A stretch of DNA of 64,000 nucleotides from Ehretia macrophylla (lineage: Eukaryota; Streptophyta; Magnoliopsida; Boraginales; Ehretiaceae): NCBI GenBank assembly GCA_037974665.1, contig CM075778.1:24060001-24124000 (forward strand), read 5' to 3'. Positions within the stretch are counted from its first letter, which is position 1. Each line of letters starts with the position of its first letter. The position numbers and the translations under genes are program-made. Shown piece after piece: positions 1 to 12,526 of the stretch. The notes beneath the pieces are model-generated. The model ran no database searches, was not told the origin of the DNA, and was given only the letters and a program-made list of their open reading frames with translations.

Positions 1-287
1 CATATACAACCTTTATACCTCAGTGAGTTGGTCAAAACCAAAGTAGTTTTCTGTCTTTCCTCTATTGATAATATTATCTTGGTTTAAGAGATTGTTGATT
101 TTATAAGGAAACATAAAGGGCGCAAATCGTTCATGGCAGTTAAAATTGATCTTGAAAAAACATATGATAAGTTGAGTTGGAAATTTGTTCATGATACCCT
201 CTTATAACTTAGCTTCCCTTTGAACTGGATCTTCCTCATTATGTCCACGCTACAATCCAGTTCAGTTCGTATAATTTGGAATGGTTT
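1..287 (+). pseudogene. LINE reverse transcriptase, N-terminal palm piece
   Basis: Around 125-180 the plus strand translates to KSFMAVKIDLEKTYDKLSW, the conserved RT motif of plant L1 elements (family form xxKLDxxKAYDRxxW). It runs to the insertion point at 287, where GGTTT (283-287) is the target later duplicated by the solo LTR. In-frame stops show decay. Confidence 0.85.
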
Positions 288-981
288 TGTGATACCCCAG
301 ACCTAGCATGTAGTGAATAGTGTCTATTTGCATATATTTATGTGTTAATTTAATTGATTGGTTGAATTTAAGTGTTTATTCTAACTTTATATATATATAT
401 TTAGTAACTTTACTTTAGTATTTCTTTAAGTATGTAATTAGCACTTCGTTAAATTATATAAAATGCTTAATATCTTATTTTGTTATTTGTAAAATGTGAT
501 ATTACTTTCTTATGTCTAATAAATTAGTTTTCATCATTTTAAAATGAGCCGCGAGTTTGGGGTAATTTTTGACGTACATTATTTTTTTAAATTTTAAATT
601 TTATTTTCACTATATGTTTATTTTCATGCATACGTTCATAATTTTTATGTGCATGGTATTTCGGGAAGGTTGGTAGAAAATTGATTAGTATAACAAATGA
701 ATAGTGTTCAGGGTATAAAATTTAACTATTTTATTTTTCAAATTTTATTTTTTCCTTTATTACTTACCTTATTAGACGTATTTCGTCCATTGGAACTATG
801 TGCATAACATGTCAAGAACGTGAGATATAAAAAAATTAGTGTCTTGAATGAATAGTATTACGAAAGAATAGTAACTTTTTGTATAATTTTTATTTGGGCT
901 TCTAGTGAATTAGCTAGACTTTAGGCTTTTATTAGACCCTTAAATATGTTTAATTAGACCCAATTTACTAACCCTACCTAT

Positions 982-1665
982 TATTTCCTTAGTTTATTAT
1001 CTATATAACATAATAAGAGCCAAAAAAAAAAGTGCAAAAGCTGAAAACACTGTAGCAGGGCCAAAAATCAGCATAGGAGGAGGATGAGAGATTTTTGCTC
1101 AACAAATCCTCATTCCAAGCCACGACAAGCTAGGTGCAAATGGTTTAGGGTGTTTACTAGCTTTCTAGGAGCTGCTACGCGCAATAGGTGAGAGATTTCA
1201 TACCTATTTTTGCATTTGAAAAATGTTACTCTTTTCTTGAATTCATGAATTTGCTATCAAATGCTTATGTATGTTGTATATAAGTAGTAGAGACCTTATT
1301 TATGTTATTGTTTCGTAGTTTAAATATTTCCTTAGTTTATTATCTATATAACATAATAAGAGCCAAAAAAAAAAGTGCAAAAGCTGAAAACACTGTAGTA
1401 GGGCCGAAAATCAGCATAGGAGAAGGATGAGAGATTTTTGCTCAACAAATCCTCATTCCAAGCCAATACAAGCTAGGTGCAAGTGGTTTAAGGTGTTTAC
1501 TAGCCTCCTAGGAGCTCCTACGCGCAATAGGTAAGAGATTTCATACCTATTTTTGCATTTGAAAAATGTTGCTCTTTTCTTGAATTCATGGATTTGCTAT
1601 CAAATGCTTATGTAATGCTTAAAGATGCTTATGTATGTTGTATATAAATAGTAGAGACCTTATTT
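982..1665 (+). repeat. 342-bp tandem duplication containing the LTR promoter
   Basis: The block with TATTTCCTTAG, CTATATAACATAATAAGAGC and an A-tract (about 982-1323) is repeated from about 1324 with a period of 342 bases; the TATA-like box recurs at 1001 and 1343. The two copies differ by only a few bases over most of their length, so the duplication is younger than the LTR family. It would give this LTR two candidate transcription starts. Confidence 0.8.
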
Positions 1666-3634
1666 ATGTTATTGTTTCGTAGTTTAAACGGTTGAATTCG
1701 TTTGTTGATCGTATGGCATGAATAGTGACATTTTTCTAGGGTTTTATGGAATTGTGCGATATGTCTTGATTCATTGCTTCTAGTAGGTGCCTTAGATATT
1801 AATAAAGATAGTTTAATTGTCACATGACGTTGAATTGCTAAAAAATTGGCTAACACATGAAATATGCGACTTTTAAAAAGGAGTTTCGGGGTTAATGCAA
1901 ATCCAGGTTAATTTGGCCATTACATCTAGTGTTCTTAGGCTATATAGGTGCTATATATGCTTTGCTAAACCTCGGTTGAGTCCCTGTTAGGATACTTGTA
2001 GTACAAACTCACAAAGGAAAATTTGGGACTTTTGTGCTAAACAAAAGGGTAATTGGGTAGTTTCTAGGGTCCTAGGGGTGCCATAAGGGATAATTAAAAG
2101 TATGGAATAGCCCGCTCGCTTAACTAGAACATTAACTTGTGTTTGGAAGAAAAATAGCTTGTGTTACAAGGGGGTTTTGGGTCAAACGTAAATCCGGGTG
2201 AATTTGATTGATATATTTGGTGTTCTTAGGGTAAGTATGGACTAAATGTGCTTTTCTAACTCTTAGTTGAGCTTTGGTTAAGATACTTGTAGTACAAACA
2301 CACAAAAGGATAATCGGGGCTTTTGTGGCTAATTCGGGTTAATGAATGATTTCAAGGGTTCTAAGTGTGCCATAATTTGTAACTAGAAGATTATAATAGT
2401 TTGTTGGTGAATCTTAAGCCTTAGCCTTCGGTTTGGAGTTAAATGACTTAGGATAACAAAAGGGAAACTCAAGGTTTTCATGCTTAGCCTTTGAATTAGC
2501 TTTGGTGCTTGTATATCTTGCATTTACATGTTATTATATGGCATTTGTGAGCATTTCGTGAAGTTTCGTGATCATTGGTCATTGACCCCTTTGTGTTGGT
2601 ATAGTTATTTTCATATTTAATTATTATATCTTGTTATAATATTTATATTACTTGTACTTTATTAAGATCAAACTCTAATGAACATTGTATGCTAAGTGAG
2701 TAGGACTATAAGGATAACTCATCTAGTTATATGATTATTGATTATTGTAATTAAAAGTAATTAGAATTTATAACTTATGATCTTAAGTTAATGGTATATG
2801 ATGCTTCTAATATATCTTATGTTGTCTAATGATATGGTAAGGTGAATATTGTAGCTTAATTGTGTGTGGGTTATGAACTTGTGTGAATAAGTGATTATAA
2901 ATCTAGCTTCTAATGTTGTAGGGTTGAGTTAAGTAAGAGTTGAGTTGGAATTGATATAGTTAATTGCTAAACTTATATGAACACCCTAGGATTGCATATT
3001 CGAGCTAATTTGATAAAGTTTGGAGTAAATCATAGCTATCTTCTTGTGTATTTAGCTAGACCCAAGGTGAGTGAGTTGCATCTTATTTGCATTTCTCTGT
3101 TGAATATAAATTATGTTGGATAATGCCATGCTATAAATGTTAGTTATTTAGTTTATATTCTTATCTTGCTTATATTGCTTGTAAATTATCATGTATATAT
3201 TACTTGGCTCTCGTGATCTTGACTTGGGGTTGCACAACCTTTTCGGACATGGTAGCATCGAGAAACATAGGCGGCATCGGGCTTGTCGTGCTCCCTCGAC
3301 TACCATGATGCCTATTCCCTTTCTCGCTGAGTATACTCCACTACCCCAGAGGCGTGGTTCACCTGCTGGGCATATGGTGCTACCTCAAGAGAAAGGGTCG
3401 TAGGATCGAGATACATCTGGAGTATCCCAACTTGGTGGAGTAAGGGTTTGTCGGCACTTGCGTGAAGTTCGTGGCTCGTGGTTCGAGATTGAAGACTTGA
3501 AGTGGAACCGTATCCTTTTTAATGTGGTTAATTACTTGGCTATTTGATCTTGTTGTTTTATGTTATATATATATGACTTCTTGTGATTGCATATCATATT
3601 GCACACTTCGGTATGCTGCATCACCTCCCTCACT

Positions 3635-3655
3635 GAGTATACATGGTGTATACTC
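3635..3655 (+). repeat. Inverted repeat in the long LTR (8-bp arms, 5-base loop)
   Basis: GAGTATAC, then 5 bases, then GTATACTC makes a perfect stem directly after a CCTCCCTCACT motif. A diverged form (GAGCATAC, 7 bases, GTATACTC, followed by AGTGAGGGAGGG) lies near 42801-42830 in the minus-strand copy at 42201. Conservation in related copies suggests a structural or regulatory element of the LTR. Confidence 0.6.
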
Positions 3656-4120
3656 ACTCTCGTTTCTAACACCTTTCAGGATCAGTGCTATAAGCTAGAA
3701 ATGGGATTTCCTTCTGTGTGGCCTGCCTGCTCTATCACTGTGTAGAACAAGGAAGAATGTGTACATTATATGCCTGTATACTATTTGAGACCTTATGGTC
3801 ATAAATGTATTTGTGTTATCTTAAGAAATGTAATATTAAAATTTTAGTATTGGGTGATAGTTAGGTGCTAGTGGTTTATAATAACTTCAATTGTTTACTC
3901 TTCGGTTTAGTTGACTTACATGCTGATAGGGATGAAACAGATTGAAGTTGTGGATTATGATCTTGTGGTTGTATGTTGTTGTATGCAGGTTTCCAGATAG
4001 TCCTATATATAGGGGAAACTCTGTCCGTTTTCCTCTAAATTTCGTGCCCGGGGTTTGGAATTGGGTGAGAATGGCATGATAAATAGGAGTCCCGATCTCA
4101 TGAGGGATCGGGGCGTTACA

Positions 4121-5390
4121 GGTTTGCCTATGGATTATTGCTCACCGTTCACCATCTTTCTCCCTATTAATTTATTTTATGCCTTGAACGATTATCTCAG
4201 ACTATTTACAAAGCTATGAATCTGTAGACTTGGCATCCACTCTATTTTTCAGGGACTGGGCACTCTATCTCTCACATTTTCTTTGCAGATGACCTCTTCT
4301 TCTTTGCAGAACATCTTCTCAATAGAGATCTTTACTAGCATTCTTAGTCAATTTGGCTATGAGTCTTACCAGACGCTTAATATAGCCAAGTCCGAACTCT
4401 GTCTCTAAGAATACAGTGCCTGATATTGCAACTGAGCTTAGTGTAGTTAGTGGTATACCTCTTTGCGACAATTTGGGTTCCTATCTTGGCACTCTGACTA
4501 TCCATGCTCGCATCACAAAGGACACATAAAATAAGCTACTAAGTTGGGTTAGAAGTCAATAGCCGGGTGGTAATAGACAACTTTATCCTTTGCATGTCGT
4601 ATCACCTTGATATAGTCAGTACTTGCTGCTCTTCCAACTTATGTAATGTAATCAACTAAATTGCCCATTACTATCTGTGATGAATTGGACAAGTTACAAC
4701 GGAACTATATATGGAGTTCCATTAATGAAAAACGTAAGATCTATTCACTCCCTTGGGACCTTTTATGTCAGCCGAAATCATTGGATGGCTTTTTCCTTTA
4801 ATGCACTGGAGTTTGCAATGAGGCATTATTAACCAAACTGGGATGGAATTGCTTACTGGACCACACCTCTGGTGGGTGCAGGCCTTTTAAGAAAAATACT
4901 TCTTCTAAGATAGATTAAATTACACCCTAAAACCAGTTGATTCAGATATGTGCAAAATTATATGTATTTTTTTTTGCACTTTAACGTAGGGTCTTAAATG
5001 GGTAGTGCGGAATGTCAAATCCATTCGCTTTTGGTTGGATTGGTGGATAGGTCACCAACCGTTGATTTTTTGTATATGGTGCACTCAATTCTCGTGGCAA
5101 ATCTAAAAAATAGGTTTGTGAATATATAACTCACGACGGACAGTGGAAGTTGTATGGATTTCAGGCTCTATTGCCGGTGCATATCGCACTCTGGTTGGCT
5201 AATGTGCGAGTGGATACAAGTGACAAAGAGAATGATTATCTTTGTTAGGGATTAGATTCGAAATGAGCATTTTCTATGAAATTTGTATCGTCGCTGATCC
5301 AAGGAACAAGTACTGGCTCTGTCATAGATTGGCACCGCATTTGGAAATTAAAGTGCCCAGAGTGTATCAAACTCTTTATGTGGCACCTTG
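4121..5390 (+). pseudogene. LINE reverse transcriptase, catalytic and thumb piece
   Basis: At about 4262-4315 one frame gives ISHIFFADDLFFFAE, the YADD-type catalytic box (here FADD) of L1 reverse transcriptase. Further on, MKNVRSIHSLGTFYVSRN and WDGIAYWTTPLVG resemble the region after RT in plant LINEs. Frames change and stops occur. The piece ends with the start of the zf-RVT domain (LKCPECIKLFMWHL, about 5347-5388), which continues at 10638. Confidence 0.82.
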
Positions 5391-8300
5391 TCTCACGCCC
5401 CAACTCAACCCCACTTACGATCAGTTAGGACGCAACGAAATTTCAGGTATATAACATCTGTAATATGGACGACATGACTCTAAACCAGTCCTTTATAACA
5501 TCACACAACCAACTACACTTCAACAACAACTCCAACAATCATTCATCAACATACAACACATCCAAACCATTCATTAAACAACCATACGACAAGCCAACCA
5601 CAAGTCATATGCCTCCGTTTCAACAACATACCACAAGCCATACTATACACATGCATGACAAGTATAAAACTAGTCTAGTAACCTAATCATATTCCAAAAG
5701 TAAGACAACTAGCTAGCATTATACTTTTCACTATCTTTATAACATCTTATACAATACAAACTTTAAAGTTTTAAACATTACAACATATTTCATATTATAA
5801 AACAACATAGAAGCATTCCAGCTAAGGCATCAAGGACAAGCCTCTTGCACAGTTGACTTGTCCACATAAGGCTAATTCTCAATCTCTTGAGGCACGTACC
5901 CTAACTCTTGCTCGGGCACACCTGAAAGTCAGCAAAGAGAGTGAGCTTTTACAACACAAAGCTCAGTGAGGGTTCAAAAGATGTTTTGGAAACATTTCTC
6001 TTTACCACTTGGGAAATCATCCTAGATACAATAACAATCAATAAACTTCATCAACATCAACAATTCAATTCAAGCAACATGAGTAACCATTTAGTTGAGA
6101 AACGATACACTAGTTGGTGTAGCTCCATATGCCATCACGATCTCAACTAACTTCTTATGACACCCAATAATACATTCCGGAGGTACCTCATCTAGCCCCT
6201 CCCTCTATGTCATCTCCTCCCATGCGAGCTGAGGGTAGTACATGATAGTCATGCCATTTTCAACCCGACAGTCCGACACTGCCTGAGAGGTGGCACACAC
6301 TATCATTGTCACGCCCCGACCCAACCCCCAAGCTAAAGGTTAAGTCCGGACCCGACACACGGACAGAGTCTCCCCTGTACCGTGGACATTCTAAAAACCT
6401 GTAATCACTAAAACAAAGTCCCAACAATACAATACAAGCTTTTCTTAATTAGACATCAAAGTTCTAAGGCCATCCGAGCCTTATAGTACACAATAGTTCC
6501 AAAACACACAAGCATGCGAGAACTTATTATCAACATAGTTTTATAATCATGACATTCTAGGAAATCAATTAAACATAATTGAAAGATCAAACATTTCTAC
6601 TTTAAGCCATTCACTCCCAAGCAAGCAAAGCGAATAGAAGTAGATCATAAGTTATTACAGTACATAGGCTTTCAAAGCTACACCACAACCAACTAGTCTT
6701 CAACTTATACAACAAGCATATACATAGCCCTTAGGCTACAAAATAGGACATAAAATAAACAGTTGAGCCTTCCACAAAGCAGCAAGGAATTAAACCACCT
6801 CAAGCTATCAGGCACAGCAACTAAGGTAAAGGGTCAATCTGAACTTCCTCCTCCTCAACTAACTCAACAAGCTGGGGATCACCCTCAGCGTCTCCTGAAA
6901 CATATATCGAGGTATGAGCAACCACTGTTGCCCAGTGAGGGATATAGTCCCGGGGCGTGCAATGCAACAGATAATACAGTTATACAACAATATCACTTAG
7001 ACAATTTAAGAAACAATGATAACTTAGATAACCACACATTTAAAAGGATACATTTCACACAATCCCCAATACACCAATCTTCATTGGTCTTCATTCATGA
7101 TCCACGAACCACGAGCACGAACACGATAAGCCGGTATAACACCAATCGCTCCAGTGGGTGTACTCTGGATGTACCCCGAGTCCTATGACCCAACAACCCC
7201 TGGCAAGCTCTGGACCAGGCGAATGAGGGACTAGGGCACGGAGATTGAATATCCACCGGCAAGCCCTCTGCCGCCCAGCCGATATTCAACGCATCCGCCC
7301 CTGACACTATGGTTGCGCAACCACTATGCAATGTACTTAACAATGGCAAGTTAATAGCAATAATATAAGCTTTAACACATAGGAGGATCAACAAAGTAGG
7401 TTGACCTCGATGCAATTAGAATAGAACAATTATATAAGCAATTATGCAATTTTACAAAGAGACATTAGCAAGATAAGTTTAGAATTATACCCAAAGCTCC
7501 AAATCAACTTAAAACCACATATAAAACACTTAAGGAGTCATGCCATGGGTTTAGAAGTGTGAGTCAACCGAAATTTCACCTAAACCCCTTTGTTTTTCAA
7601 ACTATTTCTCTTCCAAACCAAGGTTAATGATTCCATTTTCAAAGGAAACTCTCCCAACCTTCTAACTAACCCGCAAGGTACCCTCTTAACCCTCTAACTC
7701 ATTCAAATGCTCGCGATTACCCCGAAAGCCCCAAATTCTCTCTTATGGCTTTAAACTACACATACATTGTCCGGACTTCAAACAAAGGATATCAAGGCTT
7801 CTATAGTACCTAGGTAGCCTAAGGATACTAAAATTGAAGCCCGAATTAACCCGGATTCGCATTAACCCCGAAAGTCCCAAATTAAAGTCGGCTATTTTCC
7901 ATTTTAAGCGATTTAAGGACAATGCAAATTCACGGGGCTATTAGGTTACCTTCACTAGCACCTAAGTCATCTATTAGAAGCATTGAATCAAGCTAATTCA
8001 AGCAATTACGCAAAACCCTAGAAAAATGTCACTATTCACCCTAAAAATCAAACTAACGATTCTAACCGTTTAAATTGCGAAACGATGGCTCAAATATGTT
8101 CTCTAGCATTCATATACATGGTATAATAGCATAGATAACTAATAAAATGGCATTTGATCACATTTTCAACAAATCAAGAAAAGAGCAACTATTTAGAAAT
8201 GCAAAAATAAGCCGTGAAATCCCTCACCAATGCGCGTAGGAGCACCTAGGAACCTTGCACACACCCTACACTAGTTGCTCAAGGCTTGGAGAGGCTTGGA

Positions 8301-10637
8301 TTGGAGGCTTGGTGAGCAAAATCTCCTTCTTTTCCTCCCTTGGAGCTGTCGGGTTCTACCCTCTTTTTTTTCAGCTTTTATTTTTTTTTTCTTTTGCATT
8401 TTGATAGTTTAAATGATATATAAAAGTGCTAAGTTGAGGTGGGGCCATTTGGGTGCTTAAGTGATCTAATATAATGCGCGTAGTAAGCTTAAAACGAGCC
8501 TAAAGTGAAGGAGGTCACCTAGCTAATTAAATCTCTAAGTTAGTTACGTAACACTATTCATTGAACTACTAAAATCATTTTCTAAACGAGCTCTCCTATC
8601 GCTTCTAGCTCAATTGCATATTTTTCTCACTACTTTAATAATTAATATGATTTAATAAAAATTCTAATCAACTAATAAAATGCAGTTTAAAAATGGAGTG
8701 AATAGTAACCTAAGAAGACAGTTAATAAAACATAGAAAGAGATGCACAAACAAAGAATGCAACAGTAATTAAATGCATGGCTAAATCTCAGGCGTCACAA
8801 TCATGACTCATGACAATAATAATAAACATTTCGTATTCTGAGAAGACAACAAAGTAGGTTATCCCCCTGTACAACAACAATCATCAATCAATTAACAGTA
8901 CTTCAATCAACCATAACATTAACTAAACAACTAAGACAACCAAGTTAGATGACAAAGTAGGTCACCTAACTTAACACACATTTCAGCATGCTTCCAAACC
9001 CAAACCTACTCCCCAACAATCCATGAAACAACTACTCAAACACTACCCAACAAGCAAAGACAATATTTTAGCATTTCAAAGAAAGACTACACAAACTTCT
9101 AAAATTCATAACTTACAATCTACAAATCAAACAACTCCTGAACCTTTCCTATCACACAACCACACATGCAACTACATTAACCCCCTCTGAAACCAACCAA
9201 AAAGGGACCCAAAACAAGCCCAACAAGCTAAAAATGGCAATGCATACATGGCTGATTTTTCAGACTTTTGCTATGGCATTCAAATTGAAAATTTGGCATT
9301 ACAACATTATTACACAATAATTAACAAACCTATAGAAGAAACTACAACTCAAATCCAACCACTACAACAACAATTATTCAAATATAAGCCAAATAATCAA
9401 TTTAAATATCCAGAAAATAAAAATACATGTTGGTACTGTTTAAAATGGTTACAAATGCATATAATTGGTCCTTATTATCTACTAATCAATAATCTAACAT
9501 CAATTTAACACAATAGCAACTACAAATGCATCAACCAAAAATTCAACTCAACTTTAAAGTAATGCACTATATTTTTCCCTCACCTTTGATCCAAAGTAAT
9601 GCTACGAATAGGTAGAATAGGTGCCCAACAAGCAATTTCAAGCTTTGAATGACTGAATTCGCCTTTGAAATGCAAAATCTATGAGAAAAATACTTTAAAA
9701 TTCTAACTAAAATATTTCTTCATTCTCCCTCAATGTGAACGACCACTAGGTGAGAAATGAGTGGGTTTTGAACTTATTTTTCTGATTTATCAGTATATTA
9801 TGCATATATATAAGCTTGGTCAACAAAATAATCAAAAGTCAAAGTTGTCAACATTGTGTTTTTAGTTGTTTTTAGCCTACAATACATATATATACTAAAT
9901 CTAACTTGTATACTATATTTAGTAGTCTAAAATTAGTTGACAACATTTTATATAAGCATGCATATACATACATCAAAGCTATAAAACCCGATTTTGCAAA
10001 AGAAGTTGAAAAGTCACATTATTTGTTTTGCAAATGTGTTTTAAATGCACAACCAATATATAATCACTTAATATCACATATAAATTCATATATATCATTT
10101 ATAATATATACTAGGTCAACAAAAGTCAACGTAAGAATCGGGTTCAGTAGAAATCACTATTCGGGTAAAAAATGCTACTTTTCACCCGAAAAGTCTATTT
10201 CAAATTCTTAATTTGTTTCAGAAATAATTTTTAGTAAATCACGGGTCTTTAATAATGGAGGACTAGTTTTTAAAATATTTATAAGACTAGTTTCAAAAAT
10301 TTAGCGGAGAGGTCCTCAGATGCTATTAAAAGGCACTTTAAATGAAATTTTCACCAAAAATCTTTATAAAAGTTTTATGAATACACATATATCATGTAAT
10401 AGGAGTAGAATTTACAAATAAACCTACTTTGGTCAAAGAAGATGAAAGTTCAAAAGTCAAAGAAGACCAAAAGTCAACATTTTTCAAAAGTCAAATGAAA
10501 TTCAAATGAAACTAAAATGCACATTTAACTTAGTATTTTTGTGTAATTCATACATATGCACGTATATGAGTTCAAATAATATATATAAACAAGTGAAAAC
10601 ACGTAATTGCAAATAAGGGAAAATTCGGGGTCTCACA
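5391..10637 (-). mobile_element. Long LTR-like element (about 2.75 kb without the nested copy)
   Basis: Plus-strand ends are TCTCACGCCCC and GGGGTCTCACA, flanked by CCTTG (5386-5390) and ACTTG (10638-10642), four of five bases alike. Removing the element restores the LINE zf-RVT reading frame. It shares hallmarks with the long LTRs at 288, 6307 and 42201: C-rich and G-rich ends, CTCAGTGAGGG near 5963 and the ACAAAGTAGG motif near 8850. No coding sequence was recognised. It looks like a more diverged member of the same group, orientation inferred from those motifs. It is interrupted by the copy at 6307-8799. Confidence 0.72.
6307..8799 (-). mobile_element. Nested solo long LTR (2.49 kb)
   Basis: The element begins TGTCACGCCCCGACCC and ends GGCGTCACA, with perfect duplications ATCAT at 6302-6306 and 8800-8804. 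It sits inside the 5391-10637 element and so is younger. The GC-rich block at 7130-7330 aligns with 43030-43220 (shared GGGTACTCTGGATGTACCC-like and GGCAAGCCC sequences). A TATATATC promoter-like box near 8412 is on the minus strand. Short open frames in the GC-rich block are not conserved between copies, and I do not call them genes. Confidence 0.85.
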
Positions 10638-10909
10638 ACTTGCACATCAATGATTAGCCACCAAATGCTAGCTTGCTCAGCGTGGGGTCCTTATCCCGCT
10701 TGACTGTAGCCTTTCTTGTGCTGCAAATAAGAACCATAATCATTTATTCAGGTGTTGTCCTTATACAAATGAACTTTGGAATCTTCTTGCCCCACCAGGT
10801 ACCATTTCTCATTCCTTTGATCTTTGTTGGAATGATTGGTTGATATCAAATCTACACATCACAATTCAAATTAGGTTTGTAGAATGGAAGTTGATCTTTG
10901 CAATCCTAC
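10638..10909 (+). pseudogene. LINE zf-RVT zinc-knuckle piece
   Basis: This continues the protein broken at 5390: LAQRGVLIPLDCSLSCAANK, then a Cys/His pattern ending NHNHLFRCCPYTNELWNLL. That matches the zinc-binding region between RT and RNase H in plant L1 proteins. It ends at AATCCTAC (10902-10909), the target of the hAT insertion. Two stop codons are present. Confidence 0.8.
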
Positions 10910-12289
10910 CAGAACTAGCATATGGGCTAGCCCGGCAGGGCCCAGTTGAGTCATGGGTCGAGAAAATTGAGTCCAGCTCAGCACAGATGTTTAGTGGATT
11001 GAGTTAGGCTTGACTCATTTATTAGAATACAGGACCAAGCTCGGACCATCACTAGCAGAGGTAGTTTATTCCTTCATATCAATATTTTAAATGTTACTTA
11101 CTTTTTTTAGCAAACCTGGTTGATCTAAAACCTAGTTTTCTCATATTCTTCAGTGGATCAAGACGAAGAAGTCAAAATCAGTCAATATTAACTCTACTGT
11201 GGAAAGCCCTAGAGTCAGGATAAAAAAAATATGTGATTCTGCATGTGTCATTCACATTTCTGAACTAGTATGAGGGAGAAATTGAGTATATATATATAAG
11301 CCCAGGAAGATACAGTAGAAATAAACATCCATGATATAAATGGAAAATAGGATGGTGAACGGGAATAGTAATTGTAAAGCCTAAAGAAAGCAGTAAAACA
11401 AGATAATAACAGATATGGAGATATGAGATCAACATCTTGAATTTTGTTTATTGAATTCTAAAAAATAGAAGTACAACTGGTTGATGGATATGGTATAGGT
11501 AAAATCTTAAAGGAAAAGGGATTGTGAATACAGAGTATTCTTTCTGGATAACTGAGAAAAGAAAACTTGAAAATTTCTAATTAAAACTTGGGGAAAAAAC
11601 TTGATTTTTTTTTTTGGTGTGAAGTCGTCTTCATATAGAGGGCAGACTTCAAAGATCTTCAATCTAGTTTATGGATTTCAAATCCTTCTTGAATCCGGTT
11701 GTCGGATTTCAATATATGATTTTGGAATACGAATTGTCATATTTTCTTTTGGGTAAATAGCACTATAGCCCCCTACGGTTTGCCGAAAGTGCACAGGACC
11801 CCCCTGTGCTTTCAAAAGTGCACCGGAACCCCCTGTGGATTGAAAAACAAAGTGCCACAGCCCCCTCCATCAAAAAAATCGTTAGTTTTGACGGCAAATG
11901 AGTTATATGTGCGTCTCATGCAACTTTGATTGTTTTTATATAATTTTTTCAATAAAATATGTGTAACAATTGACTAAAAAACCCTTATCAACAAAAAAAA
12001 ATCGCACAGGCATGCACCCCACCCCAAACCAAACCATCGGAAAACCACATTGAACAAGTTAATGTTTCACAGCAATACAGGACACAACATTCAAATTCAT
12101 ATGTTGTCAATGTAATCCATATAATCCATATATAGATATGTATATAGATATTTGTTTCTTTTTCTGGGGTTTGGTGTATATATATATATACACAATATAT
12201 ATGTATATTGCTTTCTTTTTTTGGTTTTTTAGTATATGTATTATATATACATTGATTGAAGGTCACCATTCGACTCATCGGAAAGAGAA

Positions 12290-12440
12290 GAAATGCAAGA
12301 TGGCGGAGCGGCATCTCCGTCGCTTGAATTGGTACCGGAGAAAAAAGGAAGACTGTGAAACTCGGAGTGGCGGTTGGACGGGTGGTCGTCTTCAGATCAT
12401 TGAAGGCGCGGTTAAGGTTGCCGGAGCAAGGAGAGTCCAT
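12290..12440 (-). other. GC-rich segment in the Mutator-like element, possible captured gene fragment
   Basis: This about 150-bp stretch is much more GC-rich than the rest of the element. On the minus strand it is open and starts MDSPCSGNLNRAFNDLKTTT, continuing to about SFTVFLFSPVPIQATEM. The plus strand is also open here. I do not recognise the protein. Mutator-like elements are known to pick up host gene fragments (Pack-MULEs), so this is a candidate, not a shown capture. Confidence 0.35.
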
Positions 12441-12442
12441 TG

Positions 12443-12443
<1 letters not shown>

Positions 12444-12524
<81 letters not shown>
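12444..12524. repeat. (TA)n(TG)n compound microsatellite
   Basis: About 25 TA units are followed by about 15 GT units. A 70-bp block (TATATATTTTTTT, then TTTTCCTGGTGTGATGTG) follows twice, at about 12532 and 12602. Long open frames across it are low-complexity artefacts. Confidence 0.95.

Positions 12525-12526
<2 letters not shown>

Larger units (their letters stand above)
288..4120 (+). mobile_element. Solo long LTR (3.83 kb), coding-free
   Basis: The element runs from TGTGATACCCC to GGGGCGTTACA and is flanked by perfect 5-bp duplications GGTTT (283-287 and 4121-4125), inside the LINE RT. No gag or pol is present, and the ends have the TG...CA form of an LTR, so this reads as a solo LTR left by LTR-LTR recombination. 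The reverse complement of its right end is nearly identical to the starts of the copies at 42201 and 63388. A TATA-like CTATATAA at about 1001 lies in a block that is tandemly duplicated. Lineage is uncertain; a Ty3/gypsy element with very long LTRs is the likeliest source. Confidence 0.85.

Noticed and set aside
3191-3403. 70-codon open frame as a gene
   Set aside because: It is inside the 288-4120 LTR in its GC-rich block and matches no family.
6763-7415. Overlapping open frames of 141 and 106 codons as genes
   Set aside because: They lie in the GC-rich block of a solo LTR. The same block at 43008-43352 does not keep the same frames, so they are not conserved proteins.
9248-10211. Open frames of 86 and 101 codons as genes
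   Set aside because: AT-rich, low-complexity translations inside the 5391-10637 element, with no recognisable domain.
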